In this document: positions 13,813 through 21,774 of the stretch, piece by piece | Layout of the letters: every line of letters starts with the position of its first letter | Numbering within the stretch: position 1 is the first letter of the stretch | Assembly (NCBI GenBank): GCA_002336845.1 | Contig: DDEX01000040.1 | Location: 50,536-77,378, forward strand | DNA: 26,843 bases | From: Rhodobacteraceae bacterium UBA1943 | Lineage (GTDB): Bacteria > Pseudomonadota > Alphaproteobacteria > Rhodobacterales > Rhodobacteraceae | Direction: 5' to 3' | Position numbers and translations under genes: made by a program | Notes under the pieces: model-generated | The model's database searches: none | Seen by the model: only the letters and a program-made list of their open reading frames with translations | Told to the model about the DNA's origin: nothing

Positions 13813-14601
13813 ATGATGACAAAAAACAATCTTGCAGCCTGCCTGGCCGTGACGCTGCCGCATGAAGGTGGCTGGTCGGATCACCCCAAAGACCCTGGTG
13901 GCGCGACGATGAAAGGGATCACGCTGGCGACGTTCCGGCGCTATCTGCCTGGCGCGACGAAGGCCGATCTGCGCCAGATCACGCCTGAGTGGGTCGAACT
14001 GATCTACCGTCAGGGATATTGGGAACCTGTGCGCGGCGACGATCTGCCAGCCGGTGTCGATCTGGCGGTGTTCGACTTTGGCGTAAACTCCGGGCCGGGC
14101 CGGGCGTCGAAGGCGCTGCAAGGTGTCGCGGGCGTGGTGCAGGACGGCAAGATCGGGAAAGCCACGGTCACCGCAGTTGCTGGCAGGGACGCGACAGGTG
14201 TTGTCAAGGCGCTGTGCGCGCGACGCTTAGGCTTCGTGAAGGGCCTGAAGACCTTCAGCACGTTCGGGCGCGGGTGGTCGCGCCGGATCGCTGATGTCGA
14301 GGCGAAGGGTGTGGCGATGGCACTGCGGGCGTCAGGCGCTGGTCGGGCGGTCGCAGCGGCGGTGCTGGCAGCAGAGGCGCAGGCGGCTCTTGGCCGGTCA
14401 AAGGTGCAGGACAAGGGCGCTGGGACGGTGGTGGGAGGCGGCGCGGCAGGCGGCGCGGTGGCCGGTGCCTCAGATGTGAACTGGTGGATCGTGGCCGGTG
14501 TCGCGCTTGCCGCTGCGGCAGTCGTCGCTCTGGTGAAGTCGAGGGCCAGCATCAACAAGGATCGGGCGGCAGCCTACCTGTCCGCGTCGTCTGAAGACTG
14601 A
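13813..14601 (+). CDS. GH108-type endolysin (muramidase) with C-terminal membrane anchor
   Basis: The protein has 262 residues. The start of the glycoside hydrolase family 108 lysozyme fold is clear: LPHEGGWSDHPKDPGG then TMKGIT, with E18 as the predicted catalytic acid. The region from about 90 to 175 (GVNSGPGRASKALQ then VQDGKIGKAT) is the peptidoglycan-binding half that accompanies GH108. Residues about 224-242 form a membrane helix near the C-terminus, after a Gly/Ala-rich linker. It cleaves the glycan chain of murein during lysis. It lies far from the holin-like genes, next to the integrase, and its last 28 bp overlap the end of the integrase gene on the other strand. The start is ATG at 13813 or the next codon. 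Confidence 0.88.
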   Translation: MMTKNNLAACLAVTLPHEGGWSDHPKDPGGATMKGITLATFRRYLPGATKADLRQITPEWVELIYRQGYWEPVRGDDLPAGVDLAVFDFGVNSGPGRASKALQGVAGVVQDGKIGKATVTAVAGRDATGVVKALCARRLGFVKGLKTFSTFGRGWSRRIADVEAKGVAMALRASGAGRAVAAAVLAAEAQAALGRSKVQDKGAGTVVGGGAAGGAVAGASDVNWWIVAGVALAAAAVVALVKSRASINKDRAAAYLSASSED

Positions 14602-15671
14602 TCGGGCTGGCTCGGCGCAAGCACGTCGAGCCATTTCCATCCTGCCCAGCGGTCGCCGGTCTGCCGCACATGGGTGTATCTCTGAAGGCTTTGCCAGCTA
14701 CGGTGGCCTGAGACGGCGGCGACGTGCGGAATGGTCCAACCCATTTCGAAAAGTCGCGTGATGCCCTCATGGCGCAGGTCGTGGAAGTGCAGGTCTTCAA
14801 TCCCCAGCGTGGCGCATCCGCGCGTGAAGGTCGTTGAAATCGTTTCAGGCGAATAGGGGAAAATCCGCTCGTCCGTCTTCGGCATGGATTTCAGGATTTT
14901 CTCTGCCTCGGGCGGAAGATCGACCAGGACATCATTCCCGCGTTTTTTGTCTGGGTCTTTCATATCCCTGACCATGATCCGACCAGCCTCAAGGTCGGCC
15001 CATGTGAGCCGCGTGATTTCGTCCTGCCTGCGGGTGGAGAACATGGCGAACGCGATGATGTGCGGCATGGGTGCTGCCTGTTTCGCGCGACGGCTGAAGA
15101 ATGCCATGATGGCGTTCAACTCGTCCAGGCTGGGGCGGCGGCTGCGCTTCTTGGACTTTCCGATGATGCCGATCCTGCTCGCCACGACGCGCGCGGCGTC
15201 CATTTCCTTCGAGTCCAGATCGAAGCCCCATGCGGGCTTTGCAATGGCGAAGATCGAGGCTAGATGCGAAAGGTAGTTTCCGACCGTGGCCGGTGACCGG
15301 CCTTCTGAAATGTTCTGGGCGAAGGACACGATGTCAGGGGATTTGATCTGGTGACACAGCATCTGGGCGATAGGGTCGCGGCAGATCGCGGCGAGGACTT
15401 GGGCCTTTGTCCTGCCGGGCGTCCTGCGCTTGTCCTTTCGCGCCTCCAGCAGGTAGTGGTTGATCGCTTCTTCCAGCGTTGTCGTCTGGCTCGGCGTTAC
15501 CTTGCCTTCACGCACATCGGTTTCGCGCTTGGCAATCCATGCGACCGCCGCCGCCTTCCGGTCGAACGTCCGCGTCTCGCGGTGGATGATCTTGCCGCCC
15601 TGCTTCAGAACGACTTTTCCCATATAGGCAATCGTTCCATCCGAACGCTTTCTGGCGACAATGGTTCCCAT
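14574..15671 (-). CDS. int: Tyrosine integrase of the prophage (dusA-associated type)
   Basis: I take the ATG at 15671 (365 residues); a GTG nine bases upstream is an alternative and no strong ribosome site decides between them. An N-terminal arm-binding part (1-60: MGTIVARKRSDG, AYMGKV) and a SAM-like core-binding part (about 65-165) precede the catalytic domain. Its residues are R215 (STRRQDE), H297-xx-R300 (FHDLRH), H323 (SGHRS) and the nucleophile Y332 (QRYTHV). The catalytic set is complete. It is transcribed away from dusA, with its promoter in the 130-bp att-side region, and converges with the endolysin gene. Its position marks the adjacent dusA 5' end as the insertion site. Confidence 0.93.
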   Translation of the reverse strand: MGTIVARKRSDGTIAYMGKVVLKQGGKIIHRETRTFDRKAAAVAWIAKRETDVREGKVTPSQTTTLEEAINHYLLEARKDKRRTPGRTKAQVLAAICRDPIAQMLCHQIKSPDIVSFAQNISEGRSPATVGNYLSHLASIFAIAKPAWGFDLDSKEMDAARVVASRIGIIGKSKKRSRRPSLDELNAIMAFFSRRAKQAAPMPHIIAFAMFSTRRQDEITRLTWADLEAGRIMVRDMKDPDKKRGNDVLVDLPPEAEKILKSMPKTDERIFPYSPETISTTFTRGCATLGIEDLHFHDLRHEGITRLFEMGWTIPHVAAVSGHRSWQSLQRYTHVRQTGDRWAGWKWLDVLAPSQPDQSSDDADR

Positions 15672-15699
15672 CGGTATCACATGGCCTGTTCCGGTGTTC

Positions 15700-15804
15700 A
15701 CTTTGTGATACTGAATATGCTGAAATATGCAATAACGCAACGCTATGCGCGGCAATCAACAACATGATGCGATTGTTGCTCAACATAAATCAACGGAATA
15801 TACA
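15700..15804. promoter_or_regulatory. Integrase/dusA intergenic region, phage-derived
   Basis: This A/T-richer stretch lies between the divergent integrase and dusA. It holds an inverted repeat CAACAA (15758-15763) / TTGTTG (15774-15779... approximate outer arms) and several more CAAC/GTTG half sites. These may be integrase arm sites or regulator half sites. No GTTG-N9-CAAC match is present. Any promoter for the present dusA copy must lie here. Confidence 0.4.
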
Positions 15805-16800
15805 ATGACTTCAAAGAGTTCTGTTGCTCATCGTGTTGCGGTTGCCCCGATGATGGACTGGACGGACAGAAATTGTCGGTTCTTTCACCGCCAGATGACG
15901 CGGCGCGCGATGCTTTATACCGAGATGGTAACGGCCCCGGCGGTGATACATGGGCCAAAGCCCCGCCTGCTTGACTATTCCGCCGCCGAACATCCTGTTG
16001 CGCTGCAACTGGGCGGGTCTGATCCAGCCGAACTTGCCGCTGCCACCCGGATCGCGCGCGACTGGCACTATGATGAGGTCAATCTGAACGTCGGTTGCCC
16101 CTCGGATCGGGTTCAATCAGGCTGTTTCGGGGCGGTGTTGATGCTGCGCCCCGATCTGGTGGCCGATTGCGTCAAGGCAATGCAGGATCAGGCGGATGTG
16201 CCGGTGACGGTCAAATGCCGGATCGGCGTGGATGATCAGGCGCCGGAACAGGTGCTGCCCGCCTTCCTGGACACGATGGCCCGCGCAGGTGTGCGCCATG
16301 TCATCGTTCATGCGCGCAAGGCTTGGTTGCAGGGCCTGTCGCCCAAGGAAAACCGCGAGATTCCGCCGCTGGATTATCCGCTTGTCATCGAGATGAAGCG
16401 GCAGTTCCCCGATCTGACCCTGTGCATCAATGGCGGCATCACCAGCCTGTCGCAGGCGAGGGGCCTGCTGGATCAGGGGCTGGACGGGGTGATGCTGGGG
16501 CGCGCGGCCTATCACGATCCGGCCTCGGTGCTGATCGGGGCCGATGCGTTGTGGGGCGATACCTTCGCCCCCGATCCGTTGCAGGTGGTCGAGGCGATGC
16601 GCCCCTATATCGCCGATCATCTGGCGGCAGGCGGGCGCATTCACGCCATCACCCGCCACATGCTGGGCCTGTTTCATGGCCGCCCCGGTGCCCGCCTGTG
16701 GCGCCGGGTTTTGTCAGAGGGGGTGGGGCGCCCCGGAGCCGGGCTGGACCTGATCGACGCGGCGGTCGATGCGATGCAAGACGCGCAGGCGGGGGCGTGA
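15805..16800 (+). CDS. dusA: tRNA-dihydrouridine synthase A
   Basis: The protein has 331 residues from the ATG at 15805 (weak upstream CGGAA). DusA reduces uridine in the D-loop of tRNAs using FMN and NADPH. Diagnostic blocks in order: VAPMMDWTDRNCRFF (about 13-27), LYTEMVT, HPVALQLGGSDP, NLNVGCPSDRVQSG with the catalytic Cys in GCPS, then HARKAWLQGLSPKENREIPP, INGGI and ITRHMLGLFHGRPGARLWRR. The length fits the family. The first 10-12 residues and the upstream region are A/T-richer than the rest and belong to the prophage side, so phage DNA supplies the start and probably the promoter. It converges on the MFS gene with only 2 bp between stops. Confidence 0.95.
   Translation: MTSKSSVAHRVAVAPMMDWTDRNCRFFHRQMTRRAMLYTEMVTAPAVIHGPKPRLLDYSAAEHPVALQLGGSDPAELAAATRIARDWHYDEVNLNVGCPSDRVQSGCFGAVLMLRPDLVADCVKAMQDQADVPVTVKCRIGVDDQAPEQVLPAFLDTMARAGVRHVIVHARKAWLQGLSPKENREIPPLDYPLVIEMKRQFPDLTLCINGGITSLSQARGLLDQGLDGVMLGRAAYHDPASVLIGADALWGDTFAPDPLQVVEAMRPYIADHLAAGGRIHAITRHMLGLFHGRPGARLWRRVLSEGVGRPGAGLDLIDAAVDAMQDAQAGA
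15835..15890 (+). other. Probable attachment site (att) inside the dusA 5' end
   Basis: Elements with dusA-associated integrases recombine at the sequence coding for the conserved VAPMMDWTD region. Here that segment is 15838-15867, directly beside the integrase, and base composition changes from A/T-rich to GC-rich across it. The exact core cannot be set without the other end of the prophage. Confidence 0.55.
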
Positions 16801-16802
16801 TT

Positions 16803-17999
16803 TCACGCGCCCACCCCGACTTGCCGTCGCATCATCACGACCCGGCTCAACAGAAACGCCGCCACGCCGCAAATGGCGATCGTCACCAGCATCGGCACGG
16901 GCGTGCCGTCAAAGAACGGCCCGGCGGCTGCGACCAGCACGCCGCCCGTCACCATCTGCAAGGTGCCACCAAGGGAAGAGGCGAGGCCCGCCTCTTCGCC
17001 ATGATCATCCAGCGCAAGCACCATCGCGGTGGGGATCACCAGCCCAAGGCAGGCATTGGCGCAAAACAGCCCCCCAATCACCAGCAAGAGCGGGCTGAAA
17101 CCGGCAAGTGCAATCGCCGCCAATGCCACGGTGAACAGACCGAACCCCGCCGCCGCAACCGCCATCACCGGGCGCGGGCCGAACCGCATTCCCAACGGCC
17201 CTGCCGCTTGCGAGGCTGCAAAGAACCCCAGCGCGTTCACGGCAAAGGCCAGCGAAAACCCGGTGGGCGACAGGCCGAAATGCTCGGTATAGACAAAAGC
17301 GGCCGAGGCGATGAAGACGAAAAAGCTGGCCATGCCAAAGCCGCCCAGGAAGGTCAGGCTTAGAAAGCCCCGGTCGCTCAGCAGTTTGGCCGCTGCGGCG
17401 CGGGTTTCGGACATCTGGAAGGGGTGGCGATGTTCGGGCGCCAGCGTTTCGGGCTGAAACAGGGTCAGGGTGATCAGGCTGATGACCGAGGCCGCCAGCA
17501 GCGCCCCAAAGATCACCCGCCATCCCGCCAGCGCCATCAGGCCAGATCCGGCCAGCGGCGCCAGCATCGGCGAGACCGAGATCACCAGCATCACCGCCGC
17601 CATCAGTTGGGTGGCGCGCGGCCCGGTGTGCAGGTCGCGGATGATCGCGCGCGGCACCACCATGAAGGCTGCGCCCCCCAGCCCCTGCACAGCCCGGCCC
17701 GCGATCAGCCAGCCGACCGAGGGGGCAAAGGTGCAGATCAGCGAGCCAAGGGCGAAGACCACGATCCCGGCGTAAAGCGGCGGCTTCCTGCCCGCCTGAT
17801 CGGCCCAGGGGCCATAGATCAGTTGGGCCAGGCCAAAGGCCAGGAAATAGGCTGTGATCGTTGCCTGCATTCCCTGTTCGCTGGTGGCCAGCGCGCGGGC
17901 GATTTCAGGCATGGCAGGAAGGTAAAGGTCGATGGCAAAGGGGCCGACGCAGGACAGAAGCCCAAGCACCAGCGCGGGGCGCAGCAAGTTATCGGACAT
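16803..17999 (-). CDS. MFS drug exporter of the Bcr/CflA type
   Basis: The ATG at 17999 gives 398 residues and about twelve membrane helices, the usual size; no clear ribosome site is visible and an upstream in-frame start at 18071 is less likely. Family marks include the first helix with DLYLPAMPEIA, the motif-A loop YGPWADQAGRKPPL (after helix 2) and GRAVQGLGGAA (helix 4), where many drug:proton antiporters carry the same sequence. It should export a small toxic compound in exchange for protons across the inner membrane. It is convergent with dusA and divergent from the TauE/SafE permease gene (143 bp apart). Substrate unknown. Confidence 0.88.
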   Translation of the reverse strand: MSDNLLRPALVLGLLSCVGPFAIDLYLPAMPEIARALATSEQGMQATITAYFLAFGLAQLIYGPWADQAGRKPPLYAGIVVFALGSLICTFAPSVGWLIAGRAVQGLGGAAFMVVPRAIIRDLHTGPRATQLMAAVMLVISVSPMLAPLAGSGLMALAGWRVIFGALLAASVISLITLTLFQPETLAPEHRHPFQMSETRAAAAKLLSDRGFLSLTFLGGFGMASFFVFIASAAFVYTEHFGLSPTGFSLAFAVNALGFFAASQAAGPLGMRFGPRPVMAVAAAGFGLFTVALAAIALAGFSPLLLVIGGLFCANACLGLVIPTAMVLALDDHGEEAGLASSLGGTLQMVTGGVLVAAAGPFFDGTPVPMLVTIAICGVAAFLLSRVVMMRRQVGVGA

Positions 18000-18142
18000 A
18001 GGGGGAGCCTTCGGGGGGAGCTTTCGGGAAAGTCTGAACCGCAGATTAGGCATTTTGCCGCAACTGCACAAGGGTACTGGTCCTGCGCCTCTGGCCCTTG
18101 GGCGGCGGGCGGGCTAGGCTGGCGCGGATTTTGGGGGCGGCA

Positions 18143-18952
18143 ATGACGGAATATGTGATCCTTGGTCTGGTTCTTGTGGCGATCGGCGCCTTTGCCGGTG
18201 TTGTCGGCGGCTTGTTGGGCGTGGGCGGCGGGATTGTCCTGGTTCCGGCCTTTTTCTATGCGTTTCAGCATCTTGGCTATGGCGGCGACCAGTTGATGCA
18301 GATTTGCGTTGCAACTTCGCTGGCCACCATCGTCGTCACTTCGACCCGGTCGATGAACGGACATAACAAGAAGGGTGCGGTCGATTGGGCCACCCTGCGC
18401 CGCTGGGGGCCGGGGCTGGTGATCGGCGCGGCGCTGGGTGTTCTGGTGGCCGCGCAGGTCAAGTCGGCGGTGTTGCAGGCGGTGTTCGGCGTGCTGGCCG
18501 GTATCGCGGGCCTTTACATGGCCTTTGGCCGGGCGCAGTGGCGGCTGGGGCAAGAGATGCCGGGGCCGGCGGGTGCGGGCGCGCTGTCGGGCGCAACCGG
18601 GTTCTTTTCCGCCCTGATGGGAATTGGCGGCGGCACCTTTGGCGTGCCTCTGATGACGCTTTACAACATGCCGATCCATCGGGCGGTCGGCACTGCTTCG
18701 GGCTTTGGCATCCTGATCGCGGTGCCGTCGGTTCTGGGCTTTCTGATGGTGCATGTCGCGGATGCCCCGCCCTGGACGGTGGGGGCGGTAAACCTGCCCG
18801 CCTTCCTGATCGTCATTGGGTCCACCCTGTTGACGACGCCCTGGGGCGTGCGGTTGGCCCATGCGATGGACCCCAAGCCGCTGAAGCGCGCCTTTGCCAT
18901 TTTCCTTGTGCTGGTCTCGCTGAACATGCTGCGCAAGGTCGCAGGGTGGTGA
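18143..18952 (+). CDS. TauE/SafE family sulfite/organosulfur permease-like protein
   Basis: The ATG at 18143 has GGGGGCGG upstream and gives 269 residues with seven to eight membrane helices. The duplicated signature is present: GVVGGLLGVGGGIVLVPAF (about 17-35) and LMGIGGGTFGVPLMTLYNMP (about 158-177), with the ATS-T pairs after each. The family exports or imports sulfite, sulfoacetate and related anions, but many members are uncharacterised. Its TGA is overlapped by the GTG start of the following gene, so the two are translated together, which suggests a joint but unknown role. Confidence 0.88.
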   Translation: MTEYVILGLVLVAIGAFAGVVGGLLGVGGGIVLVPAFFYAFQHLGYGGDQLMQICVATSLATIVVTSTRSMNGHNKKGAVDWATLRRWGPGLVIGAALGVLVAAQVKSAVLQAVFGVLAGIAGLYMAFGRAQWRLGQEMPGPAGAGALSGATGFFSALMGIGGGTFGVPLMTLYNMPIHRAVGTASGFGILIAVPSVLGFLMVHVADAPPWTVGAVNLPAFLIVIGSTLLTTPWGVRLAHAMDPKPLKRAFAIFLVLVSLNMLRKVAGW

Positions 18953-19689
18953 CGGGCTGGCGCCGATATGATGCCGATCCCGGCATCGCCGCCTGGGCGC
19001 GCGCGGCATTGCCGCTGGCCATCGAGGCGCTGCATAACAGTGAAGAGCCGCGCCGCTGCGGTGGCACCTGGGATGTGGGGCTGGATCTGTTGCCGAACGA
19101 GCCTGACGGCTCCGTAGGTGGCGTCGCCTTTCCGTGGGAGGCACTGGGCCTGCCCCCACAGCCCCTGCATCGCGCACAGCTTTCCACCGTCTATCCCGGC
19201 TATCCCCAGCCCTCGGACGAGGAAACCGAAGCCGCCCATCGCTTTCGCCTGACCCGCGATTCCGCCCATCTTGATGGCTTGCTGGCTGTGGGTGACGACC
19301 GTCGCCGCATGGTCAAAGAGCCGCATGGCTGGATTCTGGGCCTGCCGCTGAACGATTGCTCGCCCGATGCGGCACCACTTGTGGTGTGGGAGGGCAGTCC
19401 AGAAATCCTGCGCAAGGCCCTGCGCACGGCCTTCGGCGATACCCCGCCCGAGACTTGGGGTGACGCCGACCTCACCGAAATCTATGCCGCTGCCCGCCGC
19501 CGGATTTTCGAAAGCTGCGCCCGCGTCGAATTGCCCGCCAGGCCCGGCGAGGCGACCCTGTTGCACCGGCTTTCACTTCACGGTGTGGCGCCTTGGGCCG
19601 CCGATGCCACTGCTCCGGCAGAGGGGCGGATCATCGCCTATTTCCGGCCCTTGATGCCCTCGGTTCAGGATTGGATCGAAGCGCCCTAG
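18949..19689 (+). CDS. 2-oxoglutarate/Fe(II)-dioxygenase-like conserved protein
   Basis: The GTG at 18949 overlaps the upstream stop and gives 246 residues. A GGTW-VGLD-LPN block starts the protein (about 37-51). The stretch RDSAHLDGLL carries an H-x-D pair, and near the C-terminus LHRLSLHGVAPW and EGRIIAYFRP supply a His and an Arg in the order expected for a double-stranded beta-helix oxygenase (H-x-D...H...R). I know this as a conserved rhodobacterial protein, often annotated as phytanoyl-CoA-dioxygenase-like. The middle block VVWEGSPEILR has a Pro where I would expect a His in relatives. Reaction and substrate are unknown. Confidence 0.62.
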   Translation: MTGWRRYDADPGIAAWARAALPLAIEALHNSEEPRRCGGTWDVGLDLLPNEPDGSVGGVAFPWEALGLPPQPLHRAQLSTVYPGYPQPSDEETEAAHRFRLTRDSAHLDGLLAVGDDRRRMVKEPHGWILGLPLNDCSPDAAPLVVWEGSPEILRKALRTAFGDTPPETWGDADLTEIYAAARRRIFESCARVELPARPGEATLLHRLSLHGVAPWAADATAPAEGRIIAYFRPLMPSVQDWIEAP

Positions 19690-19977
19690 CCAGAATGGCT
19701 CAAGGATATTGCCCAGTGGCTCCCTTCGAGCATCACGCGCCTTCTGGTCCCTGAAGGTAAAGAGCCAACGGTGGCGGTCGCGGGCATCGTTGGGACGGCT
19801 GTGAACTCCGCGGCCAGCGCGGTGATGTTTTACATAACGGCGGTGAACCAGCGTTCTCCTTGGCGGCCACTTCAGCCTCCCTTTCCGGGCCTTAAGATGG
19901 GTCCATTTTCACGGCTGCCCGAGTGGCCGTGGCGCGGTCCAGGTCGTGATGTCCGCTTGGTTGGAGGTCAGAAACCC
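19690..19977. other. Noncoding stretch, nothing recognised
   Basis: These 288 bp lie between the dioxygenase-like gene and the HxlR gene. A plus-strand frame stays open across it without a start codon of quality or a recognisable product. It may be scrambled DNA at the boundary between the core-like block and the accessory redox cluster. I see no terminator, RNA gene or repeat. Confidence 0.4.
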
Positions 19978-20352
19978 TCAGGCTGCGTCGCGCGGGTCGT
20001 GGCCGGCGGGCTTGCCGTAAAGACCGATATTGGCATCCCCCCATTCCTTCAAGGCGCGCAGGATCGGCTCCATCGTCCGGCCCAGCTCGGACAGCGAATA
20101 TTCCACCTTCGGCGGCACCTGAGGATAGACCTTGCGCGTGATCAGCCCGTCCTCCTCCATCTCGCGGAGCTGGTTGGTCAGCATGCGCGGCGTGCAGTTC
20201 TCCACATGGCGGCGGATTTCGTTGAACCGGAGCGTTCCGGATAGCAGGTGCCACAGGATGATCGATTTCCACTTGCCATCGATCAGGCCGATGGCGGCCT
20301 CGACCGAGCAGCCGGGGGCGCAGTCGAAGCGTGAGTGACGGGCTTTGGCCAT
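19978..20352 (-). CDS. HxlR-family transcriptional regulator
   Basis: The protein has 124 residues. The family pattern is complete: C-PGCSVEAAIGLIDGKWKSIILWHLL (11-37), LRFNEIRRHVENCTPRMLTNQLREMEEDGLI (about 41-71, the recognition helix and the turn into the wing), then VEYSLSELGRTMEPIL. The N-terminal Cys15 corresponds to the conserved Cys that HxlR-type sensors such as YodB and HypR use to detect quinones or oxidants. It has an AAGGAT ribosome site. It is divergent from a quinone-oxidoreductase-like gene with an 18-bp palindrome in between, the standard arrangement for an autoregulated electrophile sensor. Confidence 0.92.
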   Translation of the reverse strand: MAKARHSRFDCAPGCSVEAAIGLIDGKWKSIILWHLLSGTLRFNEIRRHVENCTPRMLTNQLREMEEDGLITRKVYPQVPPKVEYSLSELGRTMEPILRALKEWGDANIGLYGKPAGHDPRDAA

Positions 20353-20355
20353 TTC

Positions 20356-20373
20356 AGTATCCTTTTTGATACT
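20356..20373. promoter_or_regulatory. Candidate HxlR operator
   Basis: This is a palindrome with arms AGTATC (20356-20361) and GATACT (20368-20373) and a 6-bp centre, starting 4 bp upstream of the hxlR start and on the side facing the divergent oxidoreductase gene. Binding by the adjacent regulator is inferred. Confidence 0.55.
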
Positions 20374-20454
20374 ATGTGCTTTCTTTGTGCGTATTGCAAT
20401 AAAGTGAGTGTAGGATCAAATCTGCCTCCATGCAATCGAACAATGGAGTGATCC

Positions 20455-21468
20455 ATGAAAGCCATCGGCTATCAGATTCCCGGCCCCATCGACCGTATCG
20501 AGGCCCTGACCGACATCGAGCTGCCGCGCCCCAAGGCCACCGGTCATGATCTTCTGGTCGAGATCGCAGCAGTGTCGGTGAACCCGGTCGATACCAAAGT
20601 CCGCAACAGCGCGGCCCCGCCCGAGGGCGACTGGAAGATCCTCGGCTGGGATGCCGTGGGCCGGGTGGCCGAGGTTGGCCCGGATGCACAGGGCTTCGCC
20701 GTGGGCGACCAGGTGTTCTACGCCGGATCCATCGCCCGGCCGGGTGCCAACAGCCAGTTTCATCTGGTCGATGCCCGCATCACCGGCCACAAGCCCAAGA
20801 CCCTGTCGAATGCCGAAGCCGCCGCGCTGCCGCTGACGGCCATCACGGCTTGGGAAATGCTGTTCGACCGGCTGGACATCCGCCGACCGGTTCCGGGGGC
20901 GGCCAACGCCATCCTGATCATCGGTGGCGCGGGCGGAGTGGGATCGATCGCGATCCAGCTTGTCCGTGCGCTGACCGATCTGACCGTGATCGCCACCGCG
21001 TCGCGCCCGGAAACGCAGGACTGGGTGCGCGAGCTTGGCGCGCATCATGTCATTGATCACCATGGCGATCTTGCGGCGCAGATCGAAGCGCTTGGCATCG
21101 GTGCGCCGGGATTCGTGTTTTCTACCAACCAGAGCGACCGGCATGTGAAGGGTGTTCAGGCCCTGATCGCGCCGCAGGGCCGTTTCGGACTGATCGACGA
21201 CCCCAAGGCACTGGACGTGCTGGGCTTCAAGCGCAAGGCAGCCTCGATCCACTGGGAGCTGATGTTCACGCGGTCGATCTTCGGCACGCCCGACATCGCC
21301 GAACAGGGCAAGCTGCTGAACGAGGTGGCGGCCCTGATCGACGCGGGAAGCATCCGCACGACGCTCACCGAAACACTGTCGCCGATCAACGCCGAAAACC
21401 TGAAGAAGGCCCACGCCCTGATCGAAACGAACACCGCCCGCGGCAAAATCGTGCTGGAGGGGTTCTGA
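20455..21468 (+). CDS. Zinc-type alcohol dehydrogenase / quinone oxidoreductase family protein
   Basis: The protein has 337 residues, the normal length for medium-chain dehydrogenase/reductases. The N-terminal catalytic domain has NPVDTKVRN, LGWDAVGRVAEVGPD and a VGDQVFYAG block; the nucleotide-binding domain has IIGGAGGVGSIAIQLVRAL (about 157-175), an AXXGXXG-type NADPH site. The structural-zinc cysteines of classical alcohol dehydrogenases are absent, as in quinone reductases. It probably reduces quinones or enones with NADPH. It is divergent from HxlR, and its stop overlaps the next start (TGATG), so it forms a detoxification operon with the monooxygenase-like gene. Confidence 0.9.
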   Translation: MKAIGYQIPGPIDRIEALTDIELPRPKATGHDLLVEIAAVSVNPVDTKVRNSAAPPEGDWKILGWDAVGRVAEVGPDAQGFAVGDQVFYAGSIARPGANSQFHLVDARITGHKPKTLSNAEAAALPLTAITAWEMLFDRLDIRRPVPGAANAILIIGGAGGVGSIAIQLVRALTDLTVIATASRPETQDWVRELGAHHVIDHHGDLAAQIEALGIGAPGFVFSTNQSDRHVKGVQALIAPQGRFGLIDDPKALDVLGFKRKAASIHWELMFTRSIFGTPDIAEQGKLLNEVAALIDAGSIRTTLTETLSPINAENLKKAHALIETNTARGKIVLEGF

Positions 21469-21764
21469 TGTCCGGAATCATTCACCTTGTCGCAACGCTG
21501 GTGGCCAGACCCGGACAGGAGGCGGCCCTGCAGGCCGCCCTCACCGGGATCCTCGCGCAGGTGCGCGCGGAGCCGGGCTGCCTGCGGTACGACCTGCACC
21601 GTGACCGCGACGATCCCGCACGCTTCGTGATGCTGGAGAGCTGGGCCGATGCGGCGGCACTCGAGGCCCATGGCAATGCCGCAGCCTTTACAGGGCTTGC
21701 GGCCCGGTTCGACAAGCTTCTGAAGGCATCGCCCGACCTGCGGCGCCTGGAACATCTGGCCTGA
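21468..21764 (+). CDS. Antibiotic biosynthesis monooxygenase (ABM) domain protein, YgiN-like
   Basis: The protein has 98 residues. The ferredoxin-like ABM fold is visible: VATLVARPGQEAALQAAL, EPGCLRYDLHRDRDDPARFVMLESWAD (a strand-turn-strand with the E-x-W motif) and AHGNAAAFTGL. Small members such as YgiN act on quinols or other phenolic compounds. It is translationally coupled to the oxidoreductase gene, so both probably act on the same quinone-type compound under HxlR control. Confidence 0.88.
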   Translation: MSGIIHLVATLVARPGQEAALQAALTGILAQVRAEPGCLRYDLHRDRDDPARFVMLESWADAAALEAHGNAAAFTGLAARFDKLLKASPDLRRLEHLA

Positions 21765-21774
21765 GGAGGCGATC

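Larger units (their letters stand above)
1..15870. mobile_element. Prophage, integrase-proximal part, inserted at the 5' end of dusA
   Basis: The stretch carries holin-like genes, a Rha regulator, a RecE/RecT recombination operon, a CI/Cro-type divergent switch, a replication operon, an endolysin and a tyrosine integrase. The integrase starts about 130 bp from the dusA start, which is the arrangement of the known dusA-associated integrases. The right boundary is approximate (somewhere in 15835-15890). The left boundary and the head and tail genes lie outside the window. The replication, recombination and regulatory genes read through without visible frameshifts, so this part looks intact. Confidence 0.93.

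Noticed and set aside
13573..14121. 182-codon minus-strand frame across the primase-endolysin gap
   Set aside because: It runs antisense into both neighbouring genes; the product looks random in the overlapped parts.
14574..14601. Frameshift or misassembly at the endolysin/integrase junction
   Set aside because: Both proteins end with natural-looking tails; a 28-bp convergent overlap is compatible with compact phage genomes.
16323..17363. 346-codon plus-strand frame overlapping dusA and the MFS gene
   Set aside because: Both overlapped genes are clearly recognised; this frame gives a low-complexity, charged product.
17819..19177. 452-codon minus-strand frame opposite the TauE/SafE and dioxygenase-like genes
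   Set aside because: Its product is rich in His, Arg, Gln and Pro with low complexity, typical of the antisense reading of membrane-protein genes.
20416..21414. 332-codon minus-strand frame opposite the quinone-reductase-like gene
   Set aside because: The plus-strand gene has complete family motifs; the antisense frame has none.
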